64,000 nt of DNA, from the NCBI GenBank assembly GCA_050946535.1, contig JBMNUZ010000006.1, positions 37,313 through 101,312 on the forward strand, written 5' to 3'. This document shows positions 52,735-61,773 of this stretch, in pieces. Within the stretch, counting starts at the first letter, position 1, and each line of letters starts with the position of its first letter. The notes beneath the pieces are model-generated. The model made no database searches, was not told the DNA's origin, and saw only the letters and a list, made by a program, of their open reading frames with translations. The position numbers and the translations under genes were made by a program. This DNA is from RUG708 sp050946535 (GTDB lineage: Bacteria > Bacillota > Clostridia > Peptostreptococcales > Anaerovoracaceae).

Positions 52735-55512
52735 TCAGGAAATATTCCTTCCGTGGCAGTTCTTGTACTTTTTGCCGCTGCCGCACGGGCACGGATCGTT
52801 TCTGCCGATTTTCGGACGGACACGTTTATATGGAACGTGATTTCCTTCTCTGCTCTCTTTGGCCGCAGCGCCAGGCATATTCCTGCCGCCGGCTGCCGCT
52901 CTTCTCGCAGGATCAGGCGCAGCACCCGACTGTGCAGGCACCTCGTCCTTGCGTTCCGTTCCTCCGGACATAACCTGACGGCGCTGAGTATTCGTCCTGA
53001 TGGTTACGTTGAAGCAGAACTTGACAGTGTCTTCCTTGATGTTGCTGATCATCTCCTCGAACATGTCGAAGCCTTCGTTAGCGTACGCCATCGCAGGATC
53101 CTGCTGTCCGAGACCTCTCAGGCCGATTCCTGTACGGAGCTGATCCATCGCGTCTATGTGATCCATCCACTTGTTGTCTACTACTCTGATGAGGATCATG
53201 CGCTCAAGCTCACGCATACGGTCTTTGCCGATCTCCTCTTCTTTGGCCTCGTAAGCCTTTTCGATGGCGTCGTGAACGTCCTGCTTGAGCTGTTCAGGCT
53301 CTATCTGCGGCTCCTCGCCGTAATCAGGAAGCTCGATGCGCGGACTGAGACGTGCTATATTCTTGCGCAGCGTGTCGAGATCCCATTCCTCCGAGAACTT
53401 CGATCCGGCCGTGCATGTGTCGACATATCCATCCGCAAATTCGTAAGCCATGTTGAGGATATGGCCTCTGAGTTCTTCTCCGTCGAGAACCCTCCTGCGC
53501 TCGTCGTAGATGATCTTTCTCTGCGTGTTCATGACATTGTCGTACTGGAGGACATATTTACGTGATGTGAAGTTTCTGCCCTCTACACGTTTCTGAGCGT
53601 TTTCGATGCTCTTTGTGACCATCTTGGATTCAATCGCTTCGTCGCCGTAGCTCTGGAATCTCGACATTATACTCTGGATTCTCTCGCCGCCGTAGCGTCT
53701 TACGAGATCGTCGTCCAGGCTTACGAAGAATCTGGTCGAACCAGGGTCTCCCTGACGTCCGGCACGGCCTCTCAGCTGATTGTCGATACGTCTTGATTCG
53801 TGACGTTCCGTTCCTATAATATGAAGGCCTCCGAGCTCGATTACTTTCTGCTGCTCGTCGTGTCTTTCGGCCTTGTACTTTTCGTACAGATCCTCGAATA
53901 CCTTTCTCGCCTTGAGAAGTTCCTCGTCCTCGAGAGGTATGCGGCTCGACGCATATGAAATCGTATTGTCGTCGTAACCCTGCTTTTTCATTTCTTTTCT
54001 GGCTTCAAATTCAGGGTTGCCGCCGAGTATGATATCTGTACCTCTGCCGGCCATGTTTGTCGCTATCGTAACCGCGTTGAGACGTCCGGCCTCTGCTATG
54101 ATAGCAGCCTCGCGCTCATGGTGCTTGGCGTTCAGTACGTTGTGCTTTATGCCTCTCTTGGAGAGCATATCGCTGATTAATTCCGATTTCTCAATCGAAA
54201 TAGTACCTACCAGCACAGGACGTCCTGTGGCATGCACTTCTTCTATCTCTTTGATGATAGCGTTGAACTTGGCTTGCTCGTTCAGATATACGCAGTCATC
54301 GTAGTCGATTCTCTTGATTTCCTTGTTAGTAGGAATTACAACAACGTCCATGTTGTAAATCTCGCGGAACTCGTCTTCCTCTGTCTTGGCTGTACCTGTC
54401 ATGCCGGCGAGCTTGTTGAACATTCTGAAGTAGTTCTGGAGTGTGATCGTAGCGAGAGTCTTCGATTCGCTTCTTACGAAAACGCCTTCCTTGGCCTCGA
54501 TAGCCTGATGCAGGCCGTCGCTGTATCTTCTGCCCTGCATGAGACGTCCTGTGAACTCGTCTACGATTATGATCTCGCCGTCCTGAACGACGTAATCGAC
54601 GTCGCGCTTCATGATGAAGTTAGCCTTCAAAGCCTGCATGATGTTGTGGTTGAGCTCCATGTTGTCAGGATCGGAGAAGTTTTCGATGTTGAAGTAATCT
54701 TCGCATCGCGCCACGCCTTCTTCTGTAAGCGCGATCGTTTTGTCTTTCTCTTCGATCGTATAGTCGACATCTCGTTTGAAGTTTTTGACGAATCTGTCGG
54801 CCTTGACATACATATCGGTCGATTTCTCACCCATGCCTGAAATGATCAGCGGCGTACGGGCTTCATCGATGAGTATCGAGTCGACCTCGTCGACGATAGC
54901 GTAGTTCAGTCCGCGCTGTACCATCTGCTCTTTGTAGCTGACCATGTTGTCACGCAGATAGTCGAAACCGAATTCGTTGTTCGTTCCGTAAGTGATGTCG
55001 CAGTCATAGTTCTTCTTTCTCTGGTCGGCAGGAACTTCGTGGAATATTCCGCCTACCGTAAGCCCGAGGAATGTATAGATCTTGCCCATCCATTCCATGT
55101 CTCGTTTGGCCAGATAGTCGTTGACCGTGACGATATGAACGCCCTTTCCTTCGAGAGCGTTCAGATACGCTGGCATTGTTGCAACCAATGTTTTTCCTTC
55201 ACCTGTCTTCATCTCGGCGATTCTGCCCTGATGGAGGGCGATGCCGCCTATGATCTGAACAGGGAACGGTTTCATGCCGAGAGTTCTGTCTGCAGCCTCG
55301 CGGCATACCGCAAATGCCTCAGGCAGTAGCGAATCGAGCGATTCTCCCTGATTCTGGCATCTGTCCTGGAATTCTCTGGTCTTTGCCCTGAGTTCATCGT
55401 CTGAAAGCTTCTGCATTGTTTCATCGAGTGCAAGCACTTTATCCGCAATTTTTTCAAGCTTTTTTACTTCTTTTTTATTTAGGTCTCCGAAGAGCACCTG
55501 CATTACACCCAT
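52735..55512 (-). CDS. secA: Preprotein translocase ATPase SecA
   Basis: The protein has 925 residues. Motor domain signatures are MKTGEGKTLVATMPAYLNAL (Walker A), AIVDEVDSILIDEARTPLIISG, GLHIIGTERHESRRIDNQLR and GRAGRQGDPG. The C-terminus has a flexible linker and the zinc SEC-C motif CPCGSGKKYKNCH that binds phospholipid or SecB-like partners. It drives protein export through SecYEG. GAGGTAAAA precedes the ATG. prfB follows, a common arrangement. Confidence 0.98.
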   Translation of the reverse strand: MGVMQVLFGDLNKKEVKKLEKIADKVLALDETMQKLSDDELRAKTREFQDRCQNQGESLDSLLPEAFAVCREAADRTLGMKPFPVQIIGGIALHQGRIAEMKTGEGKTLVATMPAYLNALEGKGVHIVTVNDYLAKRDMEWMGKIYTFLGLTVGGIFHEVPADQRKKNYDCDITYGTNNEFGFDYLRDNMVSYKEQMVQRGLNYAIVDEVDSILIDEARTPLIISGMGEKSTDMYVKADRFVKNFKRDVDYTIEEKDKTIALTEEGVARCEDYFNIENFSDPDNMELNHNIMQALKANFIMKRDVDYVVQDGEIIIVDEFTGRLMQGRRYSDGLHQAIEAKEGVFVRSESKTLATITLQNYFRMFNKLAGMTGTAKTEEDEFREIYNMDVVVIPTNKEIKRIDYDDCVYLNEQAKFNAIIKEIEEVHATGRPVLVGTISIEKSELISDMLSKRGIKHNVLNAKHHEREAAIIAEAGRLNAVTIATNMAGRGTDIILGGNPEFEARKEMKKQGYDDNTISYASSRIPLEDEELLKARKVFEDLYEKYKAERHDEQQKVIELGGLHIIGTERHESRRIDNQLRGRAGRQGDPGSTRFFVSLDDDLVRRYGGERIQSIMSRFQSYGDEAIESKMVTKSIENAQKRVEGRNFTSRKYVLQYDNVMNTQRKIIYDERRRVLDGEELRGHILNMAYEFADGYVDTCTAGSKFSEEWDLDTLRKNIARLSPRIELPDYGEEPQIEPEQLKQDVHDAIEKAYEAKEEEIGKDRMRELERMILIRVVDNKWMDHIDAMDQLRTGIGLRGLGQQDPAMAYANEGFDMFEEMISNIKEDTVKFCFNVTIRTNTQRRQVMSGGTERKDEVPAQSGAAPDPARRAAAGGRNMPGAAAKESREGNHVPYKRVRPKIGRNDPCPCGSGKKYKNCHGRNIS

Positions 55513-55639
55513 TTTTACCTCGTTTCTCTATCCCGGTAATTATAATGAACGCTTTTCGTTTCCGGATAATTCTCCAGATTCCAGGCAGCTTCTGCTTGTA
55601 AATTCTGCCTCTTTCGTGGACTTCGCGCACCGGTGACAC

Positions 55640-55690
55640 GAAAAGCACTGCTTGAAAAGCCTGCCGGCTAAGCCGGCATCGTGCTTTCAG
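55640..55690 (-). terminator. Terminator downstream of lysC
   Basis: On the minus strand GCCGGC-TTA-GCCGGC is followed by AGGCTTTTC, nested in a wider AAAGCAC...GTGCTTTT pairing that ends in TTTTCG. It lies a few bases past the lysC stop. Confidence 0.65.
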
Positions 55691-55695
55691 CAGTG

Positions 55696-57006
55696 TTATT
55701 TTACAAATGCGTTATATATAGCTCCGATAGCTGTCTCGAAGTTATCGTTTTCAACACCTACAATTATATTCATTTCGCTCGAACCCTGATCTATCATTCT
55801 GACGTTTACGCCGGCATCGTTGAGTGCTCCGAAGAGTTTCGCGCATACTCCCGGCCTGCGTGTCATGCCTGTGCCTACAGTGGCGATGACTGACATATCG
55901 TTGTAGACCTCAAGAGAATCAGGGTTGAGTCTTCTCTCGATGTCGTCGAGCAGGTCCTGAAGCTTGCCTTCCAGCTGCTTCTGCGAAACCACTACGCATA
56001 CTGTGTCGATTCCTGTCGGAAGATGCTCGAACGCCACGTCGTTGTTCTCGAGAATCGTAAGAAGTCTCTTAACGAATCCCACCTCTGCATTCATCATGTT
56101 CTTGTAAAGAGTGATGACTGCAAAATCCTTTTTGCCTGCGATTCCGGTGATGATGTGCTCGTTTTCATGAGGCTCGTCCGAAATGATTGTACCCGGATCG
56201 TCAGGATTGTTTGTATTTCTGATGTTTATAGGGATGTTCGCCTCTCTCGCAGGGAATACTGCGTCTTCGTGGAGCACGCTCGCTCCCATGTAAGACAGCT
56301 CCCTGAGCTCCTTATATGTGATTTTTTCGATAGGCTTTGCATCAGGAACGATTCTAGGGTCCGCCATGAGGAATCCCGACACGTCTGTCCAGTTTTCGTA
56401 TACGTCTGCGCCCACGGCCTTTGCTACCAGCGAGCCTGTGATGTCGGAGCCGCCGCGCGAGAATGTCTTGATGCTGCCGTCCATGTTACTTCCGTAAAAT
56501 CCCGGAATAACGGCTCTTTCATGTTTCCTGAGTTCTGCCGAAAGGCGCGAATCGGTCTGATCAGGCAGATACCTGCCTCTTTCGTCAAAGCATATCAGCC
56601 CTGCCGGATCGACGAAATCGTATCCGAGTACGGCTGCCGTCAGTTTTCCGCAGAGATACTCTCCTCTGCTCGCTATGTAGTCTGCTGTTACGCCTGGCTT
56701 GAGATTTTCCTTTATTGCCTCGAGCTCTTTGTCTATTCCTACATTTACGCCGAGATTCATCTCCATCATTCTGTATCTGTCGGAAATCACCTGAAATACG
56801 TGAGCCGCCGTCAGGTTGTTGTCTATATGTGTTTTACAGAGATAGAGCAGATCTGTGATCTTGCTGTCTTCCGAGAAACGTTTGCCCGGAGCTGAAACTA
56901 CCACGTATTTTCTTTCAGGATCTGCTTCAACTATTTTTTTTACCTTCTGAAGCTGGAGGGCGTCGGCTACAGATGAGCCTCCGAATTTTAAGACTTTAAT
57001 ACCCAT
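55696..57006 (-). CDS. lysC: Aspartate kinase
   Basis: The protein has 436 residues from ATG 57006; the GTGAGG ribosome binding site overlaps an in-frame GTG four codons earlier. The kinase domain has VLKFGGSSVADALQLQKV, then FSRGGSDITGSLVAKAV and YENWTDVSGFLMADPRIV. The C-terminal tandem ACT domains (VAFEHLPTGIDTVCVVV, VIATVGTGMTRRPGVCAKLF) sense lysine or threonine. It makes aspartyl phosphate, the entry to lysine, threonine and methionine synthesis. Monocistronic; no lysine riboswitch is visible in its short leader. Confidence 0.95.
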   Translation of the reverse strand: MGIKVLKFGGSSVADALQLQKVKKIVEADPERKYVVVSAPGKRFSEDSKITDLLYLCKTHIDNNLTAAHVFQVISDRYRMMEMNLGVNVGIDKELEAIKENLKPGVTADYIASRGEYLCGKLTAAVLGYDFVDPAGLICFDERGRYLPDQTDSRLSAELRKHERAVIPGFYGSNMDGSIKTFSRGGSDITGSLVAKAVGADVYENWTDVSGFLMADPRIVPDAKPIEKITYKELRELSYMGASVLHEDAVFPAREANIPINIRNTNNPDDPGTIISDEPHENEHIITGIAGKKDFAVITLYKNMMNAEVGFVKRLLTILENNDVAFEHLPTGIDTVCVVVSQKQLEGKLQDLLDDIERRLNPDSLEVYNDMSVIATVGTGMTRRPGVCAKLFGALNDAGVNVRMIDQGSSEMNIIVGVENDNFETAIGAIYNAFVK

Positions 57007-57084
57007 GATTTTCCTCACTTAAGCAAGTTTTATATTATCGATAATCAATACCGTTAATTTCGAAAAAATCCCTATTAAATACTC

Positions 57085-57113
57085 ATTTTAGTATATTATT
57101 TTTTCTCGGTCAA
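57085..57113 (-). promoter_or_regulatory. Promoter of lysC
   Basis: TTGACC (57113-57108), 17-bp spacer, TAAAAT (57090-57085) on the minus strand, leaving a leader of about 75 bases. Confidence 0.8.
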
Positions 57114-57201
57114 CCTGATCAGAAAAAATTACCGGCACTTTACACAAAGCGTACGAAATGCAATTCATTCGGCTTACAAAAAGATGAACAAAATTTTTCG
57201 C

Positions 57202-57231
57202 TTCAACCCGGCCACAACTGGTTATTATGAT
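57202..57231 (+). promoter_or_regulatory. Possible promoter of the unknown gene at 57270
   Basis: TTCAAC at 57202-57207 and TATGAT at 57226-57231 with an 18-bp spacer; a moderate match. Confidence 0.4.
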
Positions 57232-57269
57232 ATATACTACAGTTATTATTCCAAAGGAGTATATAGACA

Positions 57270-58538
57270 ATGCCATCCACATTTACCGTCATAAGAGGCG
57301 GACTGGCGCCTGCCGCCAGTGCAAGAAAATATAAATTTGTCTCGGGTACTTCGACAAACACACGTCTCATGGGTGTTCTTGGAATCGAGCTCAACTGGAC
57401 TTTTACAGGAGAAGACGAAGAAGGCATGCTCAGGCAGGTTTTCTATCTCGACTGCGAATCGCATATAGTTGATACATATACGGAATGTGTCGGTGAAGAC
57501 AGCGCAGAGATAACAAAAAACAGGACGAGGCTGCATGCCGCTCTCGGGGGACGCATCGTCCCTATAGAAGAAAAAGAAGCGCGTTTCCTTGTACAGTCAT
57601 ATTCGTACGGAGAAGGCTCGGATCATATAAAAACCGAAGGACAGCACGGATACGCTTTTATTCTTCATCCGGTGCAGACTCTGAGCAGCGTGGAATATCA
57701 GATTCTCGCCGCCAGGTTATGCTGCGATCTTCCTTCACCATACTATGCCGTAAACTACTATCTGATGCGCTGTGCTTCGCTTGACCGCAGAGGCGCCGCA
57801 TATCTGCTCGGGGATTTCTCATTCGCCGATCCTGACAGAATAGGCCCGAAGGATCAGCCTGAGAATACAGATGCAGATATTTTCGGGGTAAAGGAACCGA
57901 TCACGCTGTGCCAGAACAAAATTACAACAGCGAGAGATGACAGCGGGGACGTCGTTTACCTGTGCGAATCGCTGACCGAACGCGATGACGGATACACGCT
58001 TTCGACCGCGGAAATGCGGATCTGCGATACTGTCAGCGAAACACCGTACACAGTGAAGGACGCTGAACTCACATCGGAATTCCACATCACAGATGTCGAA
58101 TCGGCTATGATGATGAAACGGCCTGAGTTTGTCACGGTCTGCGATATCCTCGATCCCGATGAGAACTTCGAAGACGAGCTGGGAAAACTCACGGCTGCGT
58201 TTACTGAAACACGATACGACAACGGGCGGCTGTTCATCGATTTCAAAAGCAACAACGACCACGTCGGCAATCAGCTGTACCGCATCAACGACGATATCAG
58301 GGCTGTTTTCTTCTTAACCGATAATTATCAGCTGATCATTATGTCTTATTCAGTGCGCGATGCCCAGTATGCGGAATACCGTGCAATCCTCACTCTGCTG
58401 CAGTTCGACATATGCGTGACCATGAAGTACGAATTCGTAGAGCCCGTGCTGTACGAGTTCGTAAACAGCGACTTCGAAGACTTCTCCGAATTCCTGCAGT
58501 TCATAACGGTGCACAACGATGACGACGACGGCAATTAA
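57270..58538 (+). CDS. Unknown 422-residue acidic cytoplasmic protein
   Basis: I do not recognise the family. AAAGGAG lies 10 bases upstream of the ATG, codon usage is like its neighbours, and a strong terminator follows, so the gene is real. There is no signal peptide or membrane helix. The chain looks like two similarly built halves rich in beta strands (FYLDCESHIVDTYTECVG; DDIRAVFFLTDNYQLIIMS) with an acidic end (HNDDDDGN). It contains several scattered cysteines without a metal motif. It is divergent from lysC and convergent to ilvN. Confidence 0.75.
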   Translation: MPSTFTVIRGGLAPAASARKYKFVSGTSTNTRLMGVLGIELNWTFTGEDEEGMLRQVFYLDCESHIVDTYTECVGEDSAEITKNRTRLHAALGGRIVPIEEKEARFLVQSYSYGEGSDHIKTEGQHGYAFILHPVQTLSSVEYQILAARLCCDLPSPYYAVNYYLMRCASLDRRGAAYLLGDFSFADPDRIGPKDQPENTDADIFGVKEPITLCQNKITTARDDSGDVVYLCESLTERDDGYTLSTAEMRICDTVSETPYTVKDAELTSEFHITDVESAMMMKRPEFVTVCDILDPDENFEDELGKLTAAFTETRYDNGRLFIDFKSNNDHVGNQLYRINDDIRAVFFLTDNYQLIIMSYSVRDAQYAEYRAILTLLQFDICVTMKYEFVEPVLYEFVNSDFEDFSEFLQFITVHNDDDDGN

Positions 58539-58679
58539 TAAGGCAAATAAATCGGCTGGGATAACTGTTGGCAGGCAACCCTGGAACAGAGGCCGGCAGC
58601 ACGGCAGCAAACCGGAGCAGAGGCCGGCAAGTGAATCAGAATAACAACCGGCAGATAAATCAGAATAACGGACGAATCA

Positions 58680-58722
58680 AAACAGGGAAACCCTGCGTAT
58701 GCGGGATCTCCCTGTTTTTTTA
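58680..58722. terminator. Bidirectional terminator between the unknown gene and ilvN
   Basis: AACAGGGA pairs with TCCCTGTT around an 18-base loop that itself holds CCTGC/GCGGG pairing, followed by TTTTTTTATAA on the plus strand. The preceding 58,556-58,670 segment has short repeats (CAGAGGCCGGCA, AATCAGAATAAC, each twice). Confidence 0.85.
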
Positions 58723-58731
58723 TAATTTATT

Positions 58732-58804
58732 AATATTTCTTCGAGGCAGCCGTACCTGCCTTCTTCATCTTTACTTCTTCAAGGCAACCGTGCCCGTCTT
58801 CATC
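58732..58804 (-). repeat. Duplicated 3' end of ilvN
   Basis: The last codons and stop of ilvN (58771-58804: ATGAAG...GCACGGTTGCC...AAGAAGTAA) are followed by a second copy (58732-58768) with the same start and stop pattern. Read in its own frame it encodes MKKAGTAASKKY instead of MKTGTVALKK. Confidence 0.75.
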
Positions 58805-59241
58805 ATCGAAATGACGCCGTAAGGTTCGAGCACTTCGACTATACCCTTGATGTTGTCCACTTCTCCGGTTGCTTCGAGCGTGATCGTATCGGCCGTCATA
58901 TCGACTACCTTCGCCCTGAACGCGTTGGCAAGCTCGAGTATTTCCATGCGGCTCTGCGGAGTTGTGGAAAGTTTTATGATAAGAAGCTGGCGCGTTATCG
59001 TCGGAACGTGGGTTACGTTTTCGACATCGATGATTTCCTGCAGCTTGCACATCTGTCTTACGACCTGCTCGATCATCTGGTCATCGCAGTCGACTACGAT
59101 GGTCATGCGCGTCACGTTTTCATTTTCAGTAGCGCTGGCTACTATAGAGTCTATATTGTATCCTCTTCTGCCGAACAGTCCGGCAAGCCTTCTCAAAACG
59201 CCCGGTCTGTTTTCCATAAGCGCAGAAAGAACGTGCTTCAT
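58771..59241 (-). CDS. ilvN: Acetolactate synthase small (regulatory) subunit
   Basis: The protein has 156 residues from ATG 59241, with GGGGAGG spaced 8 bases away; an upstream in-frame start would overlap that site. The N-terminal ACT domain reads HVLSALMENRPGVLRRLAGL followed by FGRRGYNIDSIVAS, and the C-terminal ALS_ss_C domain ends VLEPYGVISMMKTGTVALKK. It confers valine feedback and activity on the catalytic IlvB. No ilvB, ilvC or leu gene is in the window, so it is encoded apart from its partner. The 3' end is tandemly duplicated after the stop. Confidence 0.94.
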   Translation of the reverse strand: MKHVLSALMENRPGVLRRLAGLFGRRGYNIDSIVASATENENVTRMTIVVDCDDQMIEQVVRQMCKLQEIIDVENVTHVPTITRQLLIIKLSTTPQSRMEILELANAFRAKVVDMTADTITLEATGEVDNIKGIVEVLEPYGVISMMKTGTVALKK

Positions 59242-59415
59242 TGTTATTACCTCCCCGGTCAAATAATAAATAGATTATATCCCAACGGCAGTTTATATAA
59301 AAGAAATTTTTTCATATAAGAAAAGCACTTTTATTCTCCGGAACCGTATAAATATTAATTTTATTTTACATTTATGTAAACTAAAATGTAAATCTTGTAC
59401 TTTTTTAAAATCATA

Positions 59416-59612
59416 ATTTCCACAGGCGCAATCCCTGTTTATTCTGCGATTTCTCACAAGGGAGCACAGGTTGTCCACTCAGTTATCCACTTGTGGCATG
59501 TGGAAAACTTTTTCGGCTGTATACGTTGAAAATAAACGGCTGTGACGAGTTGATAAAATATTATCATAAAAAGTTATCCACAGTTTATCGTCACTTTCCA
59601 CAGTTATCCACG
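59416..59612. other. Cluster of DnaA boxes in an AT-rich gap
   Basis: A perfect TTATCCACA at 59574-59582; one-mismatch boxes at 59483-59491 (TTATCCACT), 59604-59612 (TTATCCACG) and 59499-59507 (reverse, TTTTCCACA); weaker ones at 59416-59424, 59471-59479 and 59594-59602. AT-rich stretches (ATAAAATATTATCATAAAAA; AAAAAATATTAATATTTTTT) lie between and to the right. No gene is present from 59242 to 59761. It looks like an origin-type or DnaA-titrating element. Confidence 0.75.
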
Positions 59613-59761
59613 AAATAAAGTGTTGACTTTTTGTTGTCAATAGAAATACAAAATTTCTGTAAAAAATATTAATATTTTTTTCCAATATGACACCACGACA
59701 TTTATGAATATCTGTCTATGCATTTTTTTAAATTTATGCATATTTATGTGCGATCGCCGTC

Positions 59762-60217
59762 TCATTTATCGGAGTGGCTGCGCTCGAGAATAATAGTCAC
59801 AGGTCCGTCGTTGATGAGAGATACCTGCATTTCCGCACCGAAGACGCCCGTCTGGACATCGGCTGCACCTTCGGATCTGAGTGCTTCGCAGAAATACTCG
59901 TAAAGTTCCTCTGCTTTGCCGGGTTCCTCTGCGTCTGTGAAGCTCGGACGGTTTCCCCTGCGGCAGTCCGCGTAGAGTGTGAACTGCGAAACCACGAGCG
60001 CCGATCCGTTCTTGTCTCTGAGCGAAAGATTCATTTTCCCCTGTTCGTCGGAAAAGATCCTCATATTCACTATTTTATGGGCGAGATAATCCGCTTCTTC
60101 GTGTGTATCTCCCTGGCCGGCGCCGAACAGTATCATCAGGCCGTTTCCGATGCTTCCTTTGATTTCACCGCCGATGCTGACATCTGCAGATGTCACACGC
60201 TGTAAAACTGCTTTCAT
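59762..60217 (-). CDS. dtd: D-aminoacyl-tRNA deacylase
   Basis: The protein has 151 residues of the DTD family: MKAVLQRVTSADVSIGGE, the catalytic SQFTLYADCRRGNRPSF, and the Gly-cisPro-type motif NDGPVTIILE near the end. It removes D-amino acids from mischarged tRNA. GGAGGAATAG precedes the ATG. It lies 9 bases downstream of glpK, so it is probably cotranscribed. Confidence 0.95.
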   Translation of the reverse strand: MKAVLQRVTSADVSIGGEIKGSIGNGLMILFGAGQGDTHEEADYLAHKIVNMRIFSDEQGKMNLSLRDKNGSALVVSQFTLYADCRRGNRPSFTDAEEPGKAEELYEYFCEALRSEGAADVQTGVFGAEMQVSLINDGPVTIILERSHSDK

Positions 60218-60226
60218 GATATTTCT

Positions 60227-61741
60227 CTATTCCTCCGCCCATCTGGACGCCCGTTCGACGGCTTTATGCCATCCTCTGAGCAGTGCCTCTATTCTTCCGT
60301 CTTTCAGAGGTCCCGGCCTGAAAATTTTCTCCGCTTTTCTTATGCGTTTGATTTCGTCCGGGCTGTTCCATATTCCTGCGGCAAGACCCGCGAGAAATGC
60401 CGCGCCCATCGCCGTCGTCTCCGTGCACTGCGGACGGTTGACCGGGCAGCCGAGTATATCTGCCTGGAACTGCATCATCACATCGCTGACGCACGCTCCT
60501 CCGTCGACTTTCAGTTCCGGCAGCGTAGTATCGGTATCGGCCTTCATCGCCTGGATCAGATCGTAAACCTGATAAGCTATGCCCTCGAGTACGGCTCGTG
60601 CGATATGTTTTCTGTTCGTGCCGCGAGTGATTCCGACGATCGTGCCTCTCGCGTACATATCCCAGTAAGGTGCTCCGAGTCCTGTAAATGCAGGAACTAC
60701 GTAAACGCCTCCGCTGTCTTTTACCTGCTCGGCCAGCAGATCGCACTCGTGAGACTCTTTTATGAGACCGAGTTCGTCTCTGAGCCACTGTATTGTCGAT
60801 CCTCCGTTGAAGATGCTGCCTTCGAGCGCATATGTGGTCCTGCCGCCGATCGACCATGCCACCGTCGGAATCAGTCCGTTGGATGAGCGGACGATCGTGT
60901 CGCCGGTGTTCATGAGCGTAAAGCATCCGGTTCCGTATGTATTCTTCGCTTCGCCTCTGCCGAAGCATGCCTGTCCGAAGAGAGCCGCCTGCTGGTCTCC
61001 TGCCGATCCGCATACAGGCACACCGTCAAGCTCCGGAATGCCGACTGCTTCTCCGTCGATCCTGCAGTATACAGTAGAATTGACTACTGGCGCCGGAAGC
61101 ATCGACACTGGGATCCCGAGCCGCCGGCAGATTTCTCTGTTCCACTTGAGGTCCTTTATGTCGAACAGCATTGTTCTCGCACAGTTTGAATAGTCCGAGA
61201 CATGAGCCTTGTGTTTCCCGCTGAGATTCCATATCAGCCATGAATCGACCGTGCCGAACAGCAGCCTGCCGTTTTCGGCTGCCTCTGCCGCTCCTGCCAC
61301 ATTGTCGAGAATCCACTTGATCTTTGTAGCAGAAAAATATGCATCGATCAGCAGGCCAGTCCTGTCGGACACGTAGTCCACGAAGTCACGGTCTTTTTTC
61401 AGCTCGTCGCACATCTCCGCAGTGCGCCTGCACTGCCACACGATTGCGTTGTAAACCGGCTGCCCGGTTTTCCTGTCCCAGACGATCGTGGTCTCTCTCT
61501 GATTGGCGATTCCTACCGCCTCTATGCGTCCGCTGCCGGCGGAGCACTGCGAGACTGCCTCTCTTAGTGCTATGAGCTGTGACTGAAGTATGTCAAACGG
61601 ATCGTGTTCAACCCAGCCTGGCTTCGGATAGATCTGACTGAACGGATGCTGAGCCTTTGCGACGATATTTCCTTCACTGTCAAAAACTATTGCCCTTGAA
61701 CTCGTCGTTCCCTGATCAAGGGCTGCAACGTATTCTTTCAT
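60227..61741 (-). CDS. glpK: Glycerol kinase
   Basis: The protein has 504 residues of the FGGY family: ALDQGTTSSRAIVFDSEGN, SQIYPKPGWVEHDP, IANQRETTIVWDRKTG, TYGTGCFTLMNTG and GGACVSDVMMQFQADILGCPV. It phosphorylates glycerol to glycerol 3-phosphate. No glpF or glpD is adjacent. It sits 32 bases downstream of the flavodoxin-like gene. Confidence 0.97.
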   Translation of the reverse strand: MKEYVAALDQGTTSSRAIVFDSEGNIVAKAQHPFSQIYPKPGWVEHDPFDILQSQLIALREAVSQCSAGSGRIEAVGIANQRETTIVWDRKTGQPVYNAIVWQCRRTAEMCDELKKDRDFVDYVSDRTGLLIDAYFSATKIKWILDNVAGAAEAAENGRLLFGTVDSWLIWNLSGKHKAHVSDYSNCARTMLFDIKDLKWNREICRRLGIPVSMLPAPVVNSTVYCRIDGEAVGIPELDGVPVCGSAGDQQAALFGQACFGRGEAKNTYGTGCFTLMNTGDTIVRSSNGLIPTVAWSIGGRTTYALEGSIFNGGSTIQWLRDELGLIKESHECDLLAEQVKDSGGVYVVPAFTGLGAPYWDMYARGTIVGITRGTNRKHIARAVLEGIAYQVYDLIQAMKADTDTTLPELKVDGGACVSDVMMQFQADILGCPVNRPQCTETTAMGAAFLAGLAAGIWNSPDEIKRIRKAEKIFRPGPLKDGRIEALLRGWHKAVERASRWAEE

Positions 61742-61773
61742 ATATTTTTCTCTTTCAGTTATCGATGGTCTTT

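Noticed and set aside
57019..57084. Lysine riboswitch in front of lysC
   Set aside because: The leader is only about 75 bases and shows none of the conserved L-box core.
59242..59761. Calling the DnaA-box cluster the chromosomal origin outright
   Set aside because: No origin-linked genes are near and neighbouring genes, including the rRNA operon, do not switch strand around it; genome-wide skew is needed.
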